NCBI GenBank assembly: GCA_013214065.1
Contig: JABSPK010000003.1
Coordinates: forward strand, 372,001 to 436,000
Length of the DNA: 64,000 nucleotides
Source: Flavobacteriaceae bacterium
Lineage (GTDB): Bacteria > Bacteroidota > Bacteroidia > Flavobacteriales > Flavobacteriaceae
Reading direction: 5' to 3'
Shown here in pieces: positions 24,692 to 32,282 of this stretch (positions are counted from its first letter, which is position 1; each line of letters begins with the position of its first letter). Position numbers and translations under genes: made by a program. Under the pieces are notes generated by a model. It was not told the DNA's origin, made no database searches, and saw only the letters and a list, made by a program, of their open reading frames with translations.

Positions 24692-25392
24692 AAAAATTCC
24701 TGAAACGCACGGTACTCTTAATCGGCTTTCTGATACTCGGCCTAGTGCTATATGGTTGGCTGGTTAGTGAACCGCTACCCGAAGGGAAGACCGGTCAGCA
24801 AGCGGATGCCTTAGCGCAAAAAATGTTACAAGCCCTTAACCATAAGGCCTATAAGGGCACCCGTTTCTTGGAATGGTCGTATCGCAACGGGGCAAACAAC
24901 TACCAATGGGATAAAAAATCAGGGAGCTGCATTGTATGGTTTGATGACAAAGAAGTGGTTTTGAACCTGAAAAACCCAGAAAAGTCAACGGTAAAAGAAA
25001 CCGGGAAACCTATTGAAGGTCCCGCAAAAGAGGACCTGATCGAAAAGGCCTTGAACAATTTCAACAACGATTCCTTTTGGTTGGTCGCCCCATACAAGGT
25101 ATTCGATGCCGGGGTCGTCCGTAAATTGGTCACCCTTGAATCGGGAGAAAACGCTTTACTGATCACCTATACCTCAGGGGGGTCTACCCCTGGCGACAGT
25201 TACCTGTGGCTGTTGAACGACAACGGTTTTCCAAGGGCGTATAAAATGTGGGTCAAGATCATACCTATCGGTGGTGTCGAAGCGAGTTGGGACTCGTGGT
25301 TGATTGCTGAGACAGGTGCTTTTTTACCCAAAACCCATGAATTGGGCCCATTAGATCTTGATATGGGTCAAGTAAAAGGCTATAATGAATAA
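24688..25392 (+). CDS. Membrane-anchored protein of unknown function
   Basis: 234 residues from the ATG at 24688, whose ATGA overlaps the stop of the ATP-grasp gene; the open frame further upstream lies inside that gene. A single N-terminal hydrophobic segment follows two lysines (MKKFLKRTVLLIGFLILGLVL), consistent with a signal anchor. The exported domain looks like a beta sandwich with repeated aromatic and charged residues (WSYRNGANNYQWDKKSG, SCIVWFDDKEVVLNLK, PGDSYLWLLNDNGFPRAYKMW). I do not recognise the family. It resembles lipocalin-like or LolA-like carriers only superficially. Operonic position between an ATP-grasp enzyme and a flavin monooxygenase is the main clue. It overlaps the next gene by 8 bases. 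Confidence 0.75.
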   Translation: MKKFLKRTVLLIGFLILGLVLYGWLVSEPLPEGKTGQQADALAQKMLQALNHKAYKGTRFLEWSYRNGANNYQWDKKSGSCIVWFDDKEVVLNLKNPEKSTVKETGKPIEGPAKEDLIEKALNNFNNDSFWLVAPYKVFDAGVVRKLVTLESGENALLITYTSGGSTPGDSYLWLLNDNGFPRAYKMWVKIIPIGGVEASWDSWLIAETGAFLPKTHELGPLDLDMGQVKGYNE

Positions 25393-26542
25393 GATTCCGA
25401 TCAGTTCACCCCAGCTTGATGGGGCCGAAATTTCTTGGTTCGCCCCCTTATGTAATGGCGATTTCGAATACATGGGCCAATTTGACGACCATTTGAAGAG
25501 CTCTTGGGCCAACACCTCCGAAATCGTCAAAACTGCCGATGGATTGGGGTATCGCAATGTACTTTGTCCTTCGTCGTATCAGGTTGGGCAAGACACCATG
25601 AGTTTTGTTTCGGGTATGGCCCCCTTGACACGGAACATCAATCTGTTGGCGGCCATTCGTTGCGGTGAAATGCATCCACCGATGTTGGCCCGTGCCTTGG
25701 CCACCATGGACCACATGCTCCAAGGGCGCCTGACGGTGAATATCATTTCGTCTAACCTTCCTGGTGAAATCCTTGATTCGGAAAAACGGTATCAACGCTC
25801 TCGAGAGGTCATCCAAATCCTAAAACAAGCTTGGACCCAAGATGAGATTAGTTTTCAAGGGGAATTTTACCAGATCGAAGGTCTTAAAACCGAACCCGTC
25901 AAACCCTTTCAGCAAAACGGGGGACCCCTACTCTATTTCGGGGGATATTCCCCACCCGGAGTGGCCCTCTGTGCCGAGTACTGTGACGTATACCTTATGT
26001 GGCCCGAAACCGAAGCGCGCTTATCCGAACTGATGCAAAACATGGCCGATAAGGCCGCCGAACATGGCCGCACGGTCGATTTCGGCCTGCGGATACACAT
26101 GATCGTGCGGGAAACGGAGCAAGAGGCCCGGGAGCATGCCAAGAAAATCATGTCGAAAATCGATGCCGAACAGGGTTCCGAGATTAGGGAAAGGGCCCTG
26201 GATGCCAAATCACTAGGGGTTGCCCGTCAAACGGCCCTTCGCGACAATGCCGATTTGGACGGTTTCGTCGAAGATCATTTATGGACAGGGATCGGAAGGG
26301 CAAGATCGGGCTGCGGTGCCGCCTTGGTCGGCAACCCAGATCAAATCGTAGCCAAGATCCAACGGTATATGGACCTGGGTATCCGGAGTTTTATTTTTTC
26401 GGGATACCCGCATTTGGAAGAATGCCGGCTTTTTGCGGAACTCGTGCTTCCGAAACTGAAAACCGTGTCGCTGCCTGAAGTCTATGGTAGACGACCTAAG
26501 AACGAACCCATGACCCCGCTAGGGGCCGCAAAACGCCAATAA
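25385..26542 (+). CDS. LLM-class flavin-dependent oxidoreductase (SsuD-like)
   Basis: 385 residues. The bacterial luciferase-like fold is clear from an N-terminal ISWFAPLCNGDFE, the central LAAIRCGEMHPPMLARALATMDHMLQGRLTVNIISSNLPGE (written here in pieces: RCGEMHPPMLARALATMD and GRLTVNIISSN), FQGEFYQIEGLKTEP and the C-terminal GNPDQIVAKIQRYMDLGIRSFIFSGYPHLEE. Closest named group is alkanesulfonate monooxygenase SsuD, which uses FMNH2 supplied by a reductase to oxygenate an organic sulfonate. No reductase gene is adjacent and substrate identity is open. It is sandwiched in a tightly spaced operon (8-base overlap upstream, 2-base gap downstream to a symporter gene). Confidence 0.9.
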   Translation: MNKIPISSPQLDGAEISWFAPLCNGDFEYMGQFDDHLKSSWANTSEIVKTADGLGYRNVLCPSSYQVGQDTMSFVSGMAPLTRNINLLAAIRCGEMHPPMLARALATMDHMLQGRLTVNIISSNLPGEILDSEKRYQRSREVIQILKQAWTQDEISFQGEFYQIEGLKTEPVKPFQQNGGPLLYFGGYSPPGVALCAEYCDVYLMWPETEARLSELMQNMADKAAEHGRTVDFGLRIHMIVRETEQEAREHAKKIMSKIDAEQGSEIRERALDAKSLGVARQTALRDNADLDGFVEDHLWTGIGRARSGCGAALVGNPDQIVAKIQRYMDLGIRSFIFSGYPHLEECRLFAELVLPKLKTVSLPEVYGRRPKNEPMTPLGAAKRQ

Positions 26543-26544
26543 CC

Positions 26545-28095
26545 ATGGATATCGCGATCGTCGGGATGTATTTCGTAGCCGTTATGGTCATCGCACTTCG
26601 GGGCAAACAGGATAAGAATGCCACAATCGATGATTACTTTTTAGGTTCGCGGAATCTCAAATGGTATTCCATTGCGTTTTCTACCATTGCCACCAATGTG
26701 CATGGGTATCAGTTCTTGGGCATGATGGGTTCTGCCTATCTGTTCGGTCTTGCCCAGGCGAATTTCGAAATCAATGCGATACAAGGCCTTTGGATGGCCG
26801 CCTTTATTTTCGTGCCCTTATACCTGAAGGATAGAGTGGTGACGATATCGCAATTCATCAAAAACCGATTGGGTGAAACCGTATCGCGGGTGTATTCCAT
26901 TGCCAATATCATCATGTTCGCCTTTTTAGGAATCGGTATCGCTTTGATGTGGGGCGCCTACGTTGCCGATCTGGTGTTTCAAGACCAATTGTTGTTCATC
27001 AGTGAAGACCGATTGACCCGTTTGGTGGTCCTTATCGTTTTTTTAGGGGTATTTTCTGCGATTTACACCTATTTTGGGGGGCTAGCAGCCGTGGTGAAGA
27101 CCGATATCCTTCAATTTGGGATCTTGACCTTGGGGGGTATCATGATGCTTTGGGTCTCCATCAAAAAGCTAGGGGGTTTCGACCAGCTCTACGAAAAGAC
27201 GCCTGAATTGATGCATTTGCATTTGCCCGCCGACCACCCCCAATTGCCTTGGATCGGTATGCTAGGGCTGTTCTTCTTGAATATCAATTATTGGTGTGCC
27301 AATCAAGTGGTGGTGCAACGGAGTTTGGCGGCCAAAAGTCTGAAACATGCCCAGTCGGGCCTCATGGTCGGCGGCATCATGAAGTATCTCATGGCCTTGA
27401 TCGTGATCATTCCCGGTATCGCTTTGGCCGGAATTTTGGGCCCGGAAGCCTTGGCTGAAGAACCTGATCGCGCCTTTTCCTATATCGTCAATAACTTCCT
27501 CCCTACCGGATTAAGGGGAATCATGCTATGCGCCATTTTCGCTTCATTGATGAGTACCATTGACTCCGTTTTCAATTCACTCGCGACCCTCTACTCCATC
27601 GACATCTATAAAGGCATCCTGAACAAAACGGCTACGGATCAAGAAGTAGTCGCCGTAGGTCGAAAGACCATCTTGACGGGTCTTTTTACCGGTATTGCAA
27701 CCGCGATTTTCTTGATATCCTACAAAATTTCAAATTCCGCATCGGCTTTCACCCATGCGTTGAATGATCTTCGTTACATTTTCAACACCGGCTTCGTGGT
27801 CATCATCTGCATCGCAGCCTTTTTGATCCTTCCACGGAAAAAATGGGCACTTTTAGGGTTCTTGGCCACCTTACCCATCAATTTGGTGACACGATGGTTG
27901 TATCCGGATATGAACTATTTGGTCCGTGCCTTGATCATTATCGTGTTGGCCTTTGCCTTGGTAGCCCTACCCAACCTATGGAAGCATGGCTTGAAGCCTG
28001 TCCATGAATATGTCGCTTTCGGTGACCGAAAAGTGAAGTGGTTCGGATTCGGATTGTTGCTTTCCTTGGTGCTATGCCATGTGGTCTGGCACTAA
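26545..28095 (+). CDS. Sodium:solute symporter (SSS family)
   Basis: 516 residues with about 13 membrane segments and a LeuT-type layout. Family features include FSTIATNVHGYQFLGMMGSAY in the first helices, the AIYTYFGGLAAVVKTDILQ motif and CAIFASLMSTIDSVFNSLATLYSIDIYK, the classical SSS signature with serines that coordinate Na+. The substrate could be a sugar, amino acid, or the compound handled by the adjacent flavin monooxygenase, from which it is separated by two bases. It overlaps the convergent receptor-channel gene by four bases. Confidence 0.92.
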   Translation: MDIAIVGMYFVAVMVIALRGKQDKNATIDDYFLGSRNLKWYSIAFSTIATNVHGYQFLGMMGSAYLFGLAQANFEINAIQGLWMAAFIFVPLYLKDRVVTISQFIKNRLGETVSRVYSIANIIMFAFLGIGIALMWGAYVADLVFQDQLLFISEDRLTRLVVLIVFLGVFSAIYTYFGGLAAVVKTDILQFGILTLGGIMMLWVSIKKLGGFDQLYEKTPELMHLHLPADHPQLPWIGMLGLFFLNINYWCANQVVVQRSLAAKSLKHAQSGLMVGGIMKYLMALIVIIPGIALAGILGPEALAEEPDRAFSYIVNNFLPTGLRGIMLCAIFASLMSTIDSVFNSLATLYSIDIYKGILNKTATDQEVVAVGRKTILTGLFTGIATAIFLISYKISNSASAFTHALNDLRYIFNTGFVVIICIAAFLILPRKKWALLGFLATLPINLVTRWLYPDMNYLVRALIIIVLAFALVALPNLWKHGLKPVHEYVAFGDRKVKWFGFGLLLSLVLCHVVWH

Positions 28096-29162
28096 ATTTC
28101 CGATAGGCCGAATTCGGCCAAAACGATTTCCCATTCTTGGGTCTCGGTGATTTCCAAAATACGCTGAGAAATGGCTTGTTCGAGTTCGACAGCGTCCTTT
28201 TTGATGCCAAAGGCATAAAATTGCACATCGAATTTTAGCGGTAGCACTTCCAATTGGTTGAGGCTTGAGTCTTTTTTAATGCGGTATTGCAAAATGGGTT
28301 CGTCGTAGATAAAAGCCTCGATGTTTTCCGCTTTCAATTCAACCAATCCAGGCCGAACCCCGGAATAGGTTTGGATGTCCTTAAAGAAATGTGCTTTTAA
28401 AAAATCGTTGGCTTCGGATCCGTTGACCGTGCCGACCTTCCGATCCTTGAAGGCATTGAAACTTTCATTGCTATTGGCCAATTGATTGACCGTTAAGCTC
28501 GAAGCGATGCTTGCGGTGAGACCGGAGACAAAGATCAATCCACTGAACATCAGTCCCAATGCGGCGATCTTTCCAAAGCGCGTTTTCGGGGCCTTATCGC
28601 CATAGCCGACCGTGGTCAAGGTAACCACCGACCACCACAGTCCGTCCCAAATTCCCTTATGGTCTTTCCTGAAATCCTCATTATAATGTCGTTCGCTCAA
28701 CCAAGCGAGCATGCCGAAGAAGAGGAGTAGGATGAACAAGACCAAAAATCCGCGCAAAAAGTTCATATGCAAAAACGCTTCGAAAAACTGACGTATTTTT
28801 TGAATGGAGGATTGCTTGGCCACCGCGATGCTCGAATGGGAAGCGAAAAAGGAATGGGTAAACTCCATTTGTTTGCTACGGCTACCGGTGATAGTCAAGG
28901 GGTTGATACTGACATCGATTGACCCGCTTCGTAACGAATCAAGCATATCGGCAAAGTTCATTTCGACCAATTCGTATTCGATATCCAGATCTTCGGCCAC
29001 TTGCTGCCAAAGCCATACATTGATGCCTTCCAACAAACCGTCTTCATTGATGATAAAGGGTGCGGCCGGAGTGAATCCTACCCGAAGGGTATCGGCAAGC
29101 GATTGGGCAAAAAACAATTGGGTGAAAAGCAAGCCAAGAAGCAAGGCACATCCTTTTCTCAT
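28092..29162 (-). CDS. Glutamate-receptor-like potassium channel (GluR0 type)
   Basis: 356 residues. A signal peptide (residues 1-23) precedes the S1 lobe of a type 3 solute-binding domain (24-120) with the carboxylate-binding arginine in LTITGSRSKQMEFT (R95). Then come TM1 (~134-155), a pore loop with selectivity filter TVGYGD (184-189), TM2 (~198-224) and the S2 lobe (232-350). This is the P-loop channel interrupting an amino-acid binding fold, the plan of ionotropic glutamate receptors; the filter predicts K+ selectivity as in cyanobacterial GluR0. Ligand unknown, though an amino acid is expected. Placed convergently to the symporter, 43 bases from the repressor gene on its own strand. Confidence 0.92.
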   Translation of the reverse strand: MRKGCALLLGLLFTQLFFAQSLADTLRVGFTPAAPFIINEDGLLEGINVWLWQQVAEDLDIEYELVEMNFADMLDSLRSGSIDVSINPLTITGSRSKQMEFTHSFFASHSSIAVAKQSSIQKIRQFFEAFLHMNFLRGFLVLFILLLFFGMLAWLSERHYNEDFRKDHKGIWDGLWWSVVTLTTVGYGDKAPKTRFGKIAALGLMFSGLIFVSGLTASIASSLTVNQLANSNESFNAFKDRKVGTVNGSEANDFLKAHFFKDIQTYSGVRPGLVELKAENIEAFIYDEPILQYRIKKDSSLNQLEVLPLKFDVQFYAFGIKKDAVELEQAISQRILEITETQEWEIVLAEFGLSEI

Positions 29163-29205
29163 GGTAAAATGGGTTGGTTTACCATTTAAATATAGGGGAA
29201 AGTTC

Positions 29206-29967
29206 TTAATTATTCGACTGCCCTACCTGTCGTTTCAACTCTTCCATGGAGGCTTGCAGCTGTTTCAACAAACCGTGATCGGTAGTCGCATCGACATGAA
29301 AGGTCAATTTGCTGCTAACTTCCCAAATTTCCTGGATCTGGAAGGGTTTGATGTCATATGGTGGGTAGGTCTCGTTCAAGGAAATCAACGTGATGTTGTT
29401 GGAGTTGGGTCGCTTTTCGATTTTCTTGACCATCACGGAATCTTGCAAGACCACAACATACATCTTGTTGGGACTGACATGATCGACATGCTCGATGGCC
29501 CGGGCCAGTACCCACTCCCCCGGTCTCAGGTTCGGCAACATGCTATCGCCCTCTACTTGAAAGCCGCGATAGGTCGCATTTCGAAATTCGGGTATCGGCA
29601 GGTCAAAGGCAGGAAGTTGCTGGTACCAACTGGTGTCTTGGATGTTCTGGGGGTAACCCGCAGCGGCCTTGGCATTGACCAAGACCATATTGTCCTTATC
29701 GGAGCTGTCAACGGTGACGACTTTGGGGATTACATGGGTGTGTGAAGGTTCCAGGTGTTTGGATTCGTTTTCACTGAACAGCCACAACGGATTGATCTTG
29801 AACTGACGTAACAACTCCATCACCACCTTGCCCGACAACTTCGTACGGCCACGTTCGATATCGGCTGTGGTATTCGAGATCCCCAATAACTTGGCAAACT
29901 CCGCTTGGGTATAGCCCAATTCACGTCGTACTTCGATAAATCGTTTGAGGGTCAATTCGTTTTCCAT
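29206..29967 (-). CDS. XRE-family repressor with S24 (LexA-like) self-cleavage domain
   Basis: 253 residues from the ATG at 29967 (a TTG two codons upstream is the other option). Residues ~6-62 are an HTH_3/XRE domain (LGYTQAEFAKLLGISNTTADIERGR). The C-terminal half is a peptidase S24 domain: serine S142 in VEGDSMLPNLRPGEW and lysine K181 in VMVKKIE form the Ser-Lys dyad. An Ala-Gly bond at A103-G104 in NAKAAAGYP lies 38 residues before the serine, as expected of a self-cleaving repressor. Binding targets are very likely the four GGAWTATTTCCAW boxes upstream. The class is related to LexA/phage CI; the transcript start is predicted nearly at the ATG, i.e. leaderless. Confidence 0.92.
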   Translation of the reverse strand: MENELTLKRFIEVRRELGYTQAEFAKLLGISNTTADIERGRTKLSGKVVMELLRQFKINPLWLFSENESKHLEPSHTHVIPKVVTVDSSDKDNMVLVNAKAAAGYPQNIQDTSWYQQLPAFDLPIPEFRNATYRGFQVEGDSMLPNLRPGEWVLARAIEHVDHVSPNKMYVVVLQDSVMVKKIEKRPNSNNITLISLNETYPPYDIKPFQIQEIWEVSSKLTFHVDATTDHGLLKQLQASMEELKRQVGQSNN

Positions 29968-29970
29968 ACT

Positions 29971-30000
29971 CAAATATAGCCAATCCGGATTATTTCCAAA
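29971..30000 (-). promoter_or_regulatory. Promoter of the S24 repressor gene
   Basis: On the minus strand TTTG (30000-29997), an 18-base spacer and TATATTTG (29978-29971) match the -33/-7 consensus of Bacteroidota. The box ends four bases before the ATG at 29967. Operator copy 1 (29987-29999) overlaps the -33 element and spacer, as expected for autoregulation. Confidence 0.75.
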
Positions 30001-30063
30001 ATATTTTTTGGATTATTTCCAATTATTGGATTATTTCCATATTTTTGATTGGAATATTTCCAA
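29987..30063. promoter_or_regulatory. Four-copy operator array between repressor and DNA-repair cassette
   Basis: Four near-identical 13-base boxes: GGATTATTTCCAA at 29987-29999 and 30010-30022, GGATTATTTCCAT at 30028-30040, and GGAATATTTCCAA at 30051-30063. Start-to-start spacing is 23, 18 and 23. The last copy with its flank, TTGGAATATTTCCAA, is a perfect inverted repeat with a three-base centre, the others differ at one position. Copy 1 covers the repressor promoter, copy 4 lies between the -7 box and the ATG of the radical SAM gene. Proposed target of the S24 repressor. Confidence 0.8.
30040..30047 (+). promoter_or_regulatory. -7 element of the radical SAM gene
   Basis: TATTTTTG is an exact TAnnTTTG match 18 bases before the ATG at 30066. 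The -33 element is not clear (candidate TTG at 30026-30028 or TTTG at 30007-30010 has atypical spacing). It touches operator copy 3 and precedes copy 4, so repressor occupancy should block transcription. Confidence 0.6.
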
Positions 30064-30065
30064 CT

Positions 30066-31325
30066 ATGGATTTTGATCGTATCACAGAAAAATTGAATAT
30101 CCTTGCGGATGCCGCGAAATACGACGTTTCGTGCGCCAGTAGTGGCAGCAATCGCACCAATACCAAAAAGGGGCTAGGCAATGCTTCGAAAATGGGCATC
30201 TGTCACAGTTATACCGAAGATGGGCGCTGTGTATCCCTTTTAAAGATTCTACTGACCAACCACTGTATTTTCGACTGTGCCTATTGTGTAACGCGGAAGA
30301 GCAATGATGTCAAACGAGCTGCCTTCAAGATCCAGGAAGTGGTCGACCTTACCATCAATTTCTACCGCAGGAACTATATCGAAGGCCTCTTTCTGAGTTC
30401 CGGTATTTTCAAGAGTCCCGATCATACCATGGAACGGCTTGTCGCGGTCGCCCGTAGGTTGCGCGAGCAAAACTTCAATGGGTACATCCACTTGAAATCC
30501 ATTCCCGGTTGCAGTGATGAACTTATGTACGAGGCCGGCCTTTATGCCGACCGATTATCGGTCAATATCGAGGTGCCTACCATTTCAGGTCTGAAAAAGC
30601 TGGCCCCGGATAAAAAGCATGAAGATTTCATTCGCCCCATGCGAAAGGTTACGGATGAAATCGTGCGTTACCGTAATGAGCGCAAGCTGATCAAAAGCAC
30701 CCCGAAATACGCCCCTGCCGGCCAAAGCACCCAAATGATCGTGGGTGCTACCGGGGAATCGGATAAAGACATTATGTATTCGGCCACCTACTATTACCGG
30801 AAATACCAAATGAAGCGGGTGTATTATTCAGGCTATGTCCCGGTGTTGAACGATAGCCGATTGCCGGCCCTAGGGACGCAAGTACCCGTGCTACGTGAAA
30901 ACCGATTGTACCAAACCGATTGGCTGTTACGTTTTTACGGATTTCAGGTCAACGAACTTTTGAATGATCAACATCCCAATCTCGATATGGAAATCGATCC
31001 CAAACTTTCTTGGGCCTTACGCAACCTACATCATTTTCCGGTTGACGTCAATCGCGCCGATAGGACCCTTTTGGCCCGGGTACCCGGACTCGGGATGCGA
31101 TCCATTAAAAAGATCATCAAAGCACGTCGATTCAGAAAGTTGAATTGGGACCATCTTAAAAAAATCGGGGTCAGCCTGAACCGGGCGCACTATTTTCTAG
31201 TTTGCGATAGTCGGGATTGGCAACGTAAGGACCTCGATGCCGACACCATCAAAGGTCGGATCTTACAGCGATCCACGAGCAAATTCAATATCCACCAACA
31301 GCAACAATTGACCCTGTTCGCCTAA
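30066..31325 (+). CDS. Putative DNA modification/repair radical SAM protein (TIGR03916 type)
   Basis: 419 residues from the ATG at 30066; a TTG at 30045 would lie inside the promoter. The iron-sulfur cysteines are C67, C71 and C74 in HCIFDCAYCVTRK (CxxxCxxC), which bind the 4Fe-4S cluster that cleaves S-adenosylmethionine. The barrel continues through SAM-binding GLFLSSGIF and KSIPGCSDE. Near the C-terminus a helix-hairpin-helix (LLARVPGLGMRSIKKIIKARR, a little over 20 residues, key GLG) suggests DNA binding. The family is always paired with a TIGR03915 protein, as here, and is proposed to act in DNA repair or modification; chemistry is uncharacterised. Expected to be repressed by the adjacent S24 repressor. 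Confidence 0.92.
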   Translation: MDFDRITEKLNILADAAKYDVSCASSGSNRTNTKKGLGNASKMGICHSYTEDGRCVSLLKILLTNHCIFDCAYCVTRKSNDVKRAAFKIQEVVDLTINFYRRNYIEGLFLSSGIFKSPDHTMERLVAVARRLREQNFNGYIHLKSIPGCSDELMYEAGLYADRLSVNIEVPTISGLKKLAPDKKHEDFIRPMRKVTDEIVRYRNERKLIKSTPKYAPAGQSTQMIVGATGESDKDIMYSATYYYRKYQMKRVYYSGYVPVLNDSRLPALGTQVPVLRENRLYQTDWLLRFYGFQVNELLNDQHPNLDMEIDPKLSWALRNLHHFPVDVNRADRTLLARVPGLGMRSIKKIIKARRFRKLNWDHLKKIGVSLNRAHYFLVCDSRDWQRKDLDADTIKGRILQRSTSKFNIHQQQQLTLFA

Positions 31326-31336
31326 ACTATGAGCCG

Positions 31337-31498
31337 ATGAAAACGAATATCATGAACACTACCACTGCGAAGACCAGCTACTTGGAACGGAAAAGAAGGG
31401 TCATTTTGGATATGGGCTACGGCTTTATCGCCTTTCGAAGCCGCACTAAAAAATCCTTGAAGACCTTGAAAAAACAGATTGGGTACTTAACCTCTTAA
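31337..31498 (+). CDS. Small basic protein, 53 residues, within the repair cassette
   Basis: ATG at 31337 to TAA at 31496-31498, 11 bases after the radical SAM gene and 7 bases before the TIGR03915 gene. The product has about 13 lysine/arginine residues against two acidic ones, e.g. YLERKRRVILDMGYGF and RSRTKKSLKTLKKQIGY, so it is strongly positively charged and may bind nucleic acid. An internal ATG six codons in is an alternative start. No known family is recognised. The tight fit between two genes of one operon is the main support; a chance ORF cannot be excluded. Confidence 0.55.
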   Translation: MKTNIMNTTTAKTSYLERKRRVILDMGYGFIAFRSRTKKSLKTLKKQIGYLTS

Positions 31499-31505
31499 TA
31501 CTACG

Positions 31506-32282
31506 ATGATGAACGAAATGAAAACCTTGATCTACGATGGAAGTTTCAACGGCTTCCTAACCGCGGTGTATATCGCTTTTGAGCAAAAATTACAATTGGC
31601 CGACATCCAAAAGAACGGCAAGGACCAAAGCGGTTTGTTTTCGGATAACGAAACCATCTTTACCAATGTCGAAAAGGCCAAACGGGTTTGGAACGGGGTT
31701 CGAAAAAAGAACTACAACGCCATATCCAATATTTACTTCGCCTTTTTGAGTGAGGCCAGCGGAATCGAAATGCACTGTTATCATTACATCCGGAAAGTAA
31801 TGGAACAACAGGGGAAACATACCGATTTCAGTGATGATGTTATTCTCTATGTCAATGCACAGGCCAAAAAAGTTGGTCGCGAAAAACACCGCATGGAAGC
31901 CTTTGTCCGATTTCAATTGACCAAAGACAACATCTACTTTGCGAATATCGAGCCTGATTTCGATGTCTTGCCTTTGATATCAAAACATTTTAGAAACCGC
32001 TATGCAGACCAGAAGTGGTTGATTTATGACGTGAAACGGCGCTATGGGATATTCTATGATATGGAAGGGGTCGAGATCGTTTCCTTGGATCTCAATGAAG
32101 TCCATTATAACCGAATTGCCCGTAACAAGGCCTTTGAAACGGAAGAATACGAATACCAATCGTTATGGAACAACTATTTTAAAAGCACCAACATCCAATC
32201 AAGGATCAATCGCAAGCTCCACACCCAACATGTTCCCAAGCGTTACTGGAAGTACCTAAGCGAGAAAAAAGAAGCCGTTTAG
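31506..32282 (+). CDS. TIGR03915/DUF4130 DNA metabolism protein
   Basis: 258 residues; ATGs at 31506, 31509 and 31518 are all possible starts, the last giving MKTLIYDGSFNGFLTAVY, the usual N-terminus of the family. Members are found next to the TIGR03916 radical SAM protein and in some organisms fused to uracil-DNA glycosylase, implying a step in DNA base repair or modification. The C-terminal FKSTNIQSRINRKLHTQHVPKRYWKYL matches the DUF4130 tail. The protein overlaps the convergent methyltransferase gene by four bases. Last gene of the S24-controlled cassette. Confidence 0.9.
   Translation: MMNEMKTLIYDGSFNGFLTAVYIAFEQKLQLADIQKNGKDQSGLFSDNETIFTNVEKAKRVWNGVRKKNYNAISNIYFAFLSEASGIEMHCYHYIRKVMEQQGKHTDFSDDVILYVNAQAKKVGREKHRMEAFVRFQLTKDNIYFANIEPDFDVLPLISKHFRNRYADQKWLIYDVKRRYGIFYDMEGVEIVSLDLNEVHYNRIARNKAFETEEYEYQSLWNNYFKSTNIQSRINRKLHTQHVPKRYWKYLSEKKEAV

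Noticed and set aside
21499-28095. Biosynthetic gene cluster of NRPS or polyketide type because of acpH
   Set aside because: No carrier protein, synthetase or synthase modules are present; AcpH is a housekeeping enzyme.
29987-30063. Short repeat array considered as CRISPR
   Set aside because: Units are only 13 bases at spacings of 18-23, there are no cas genes, and each overlaps promoter elements, so they are operators.
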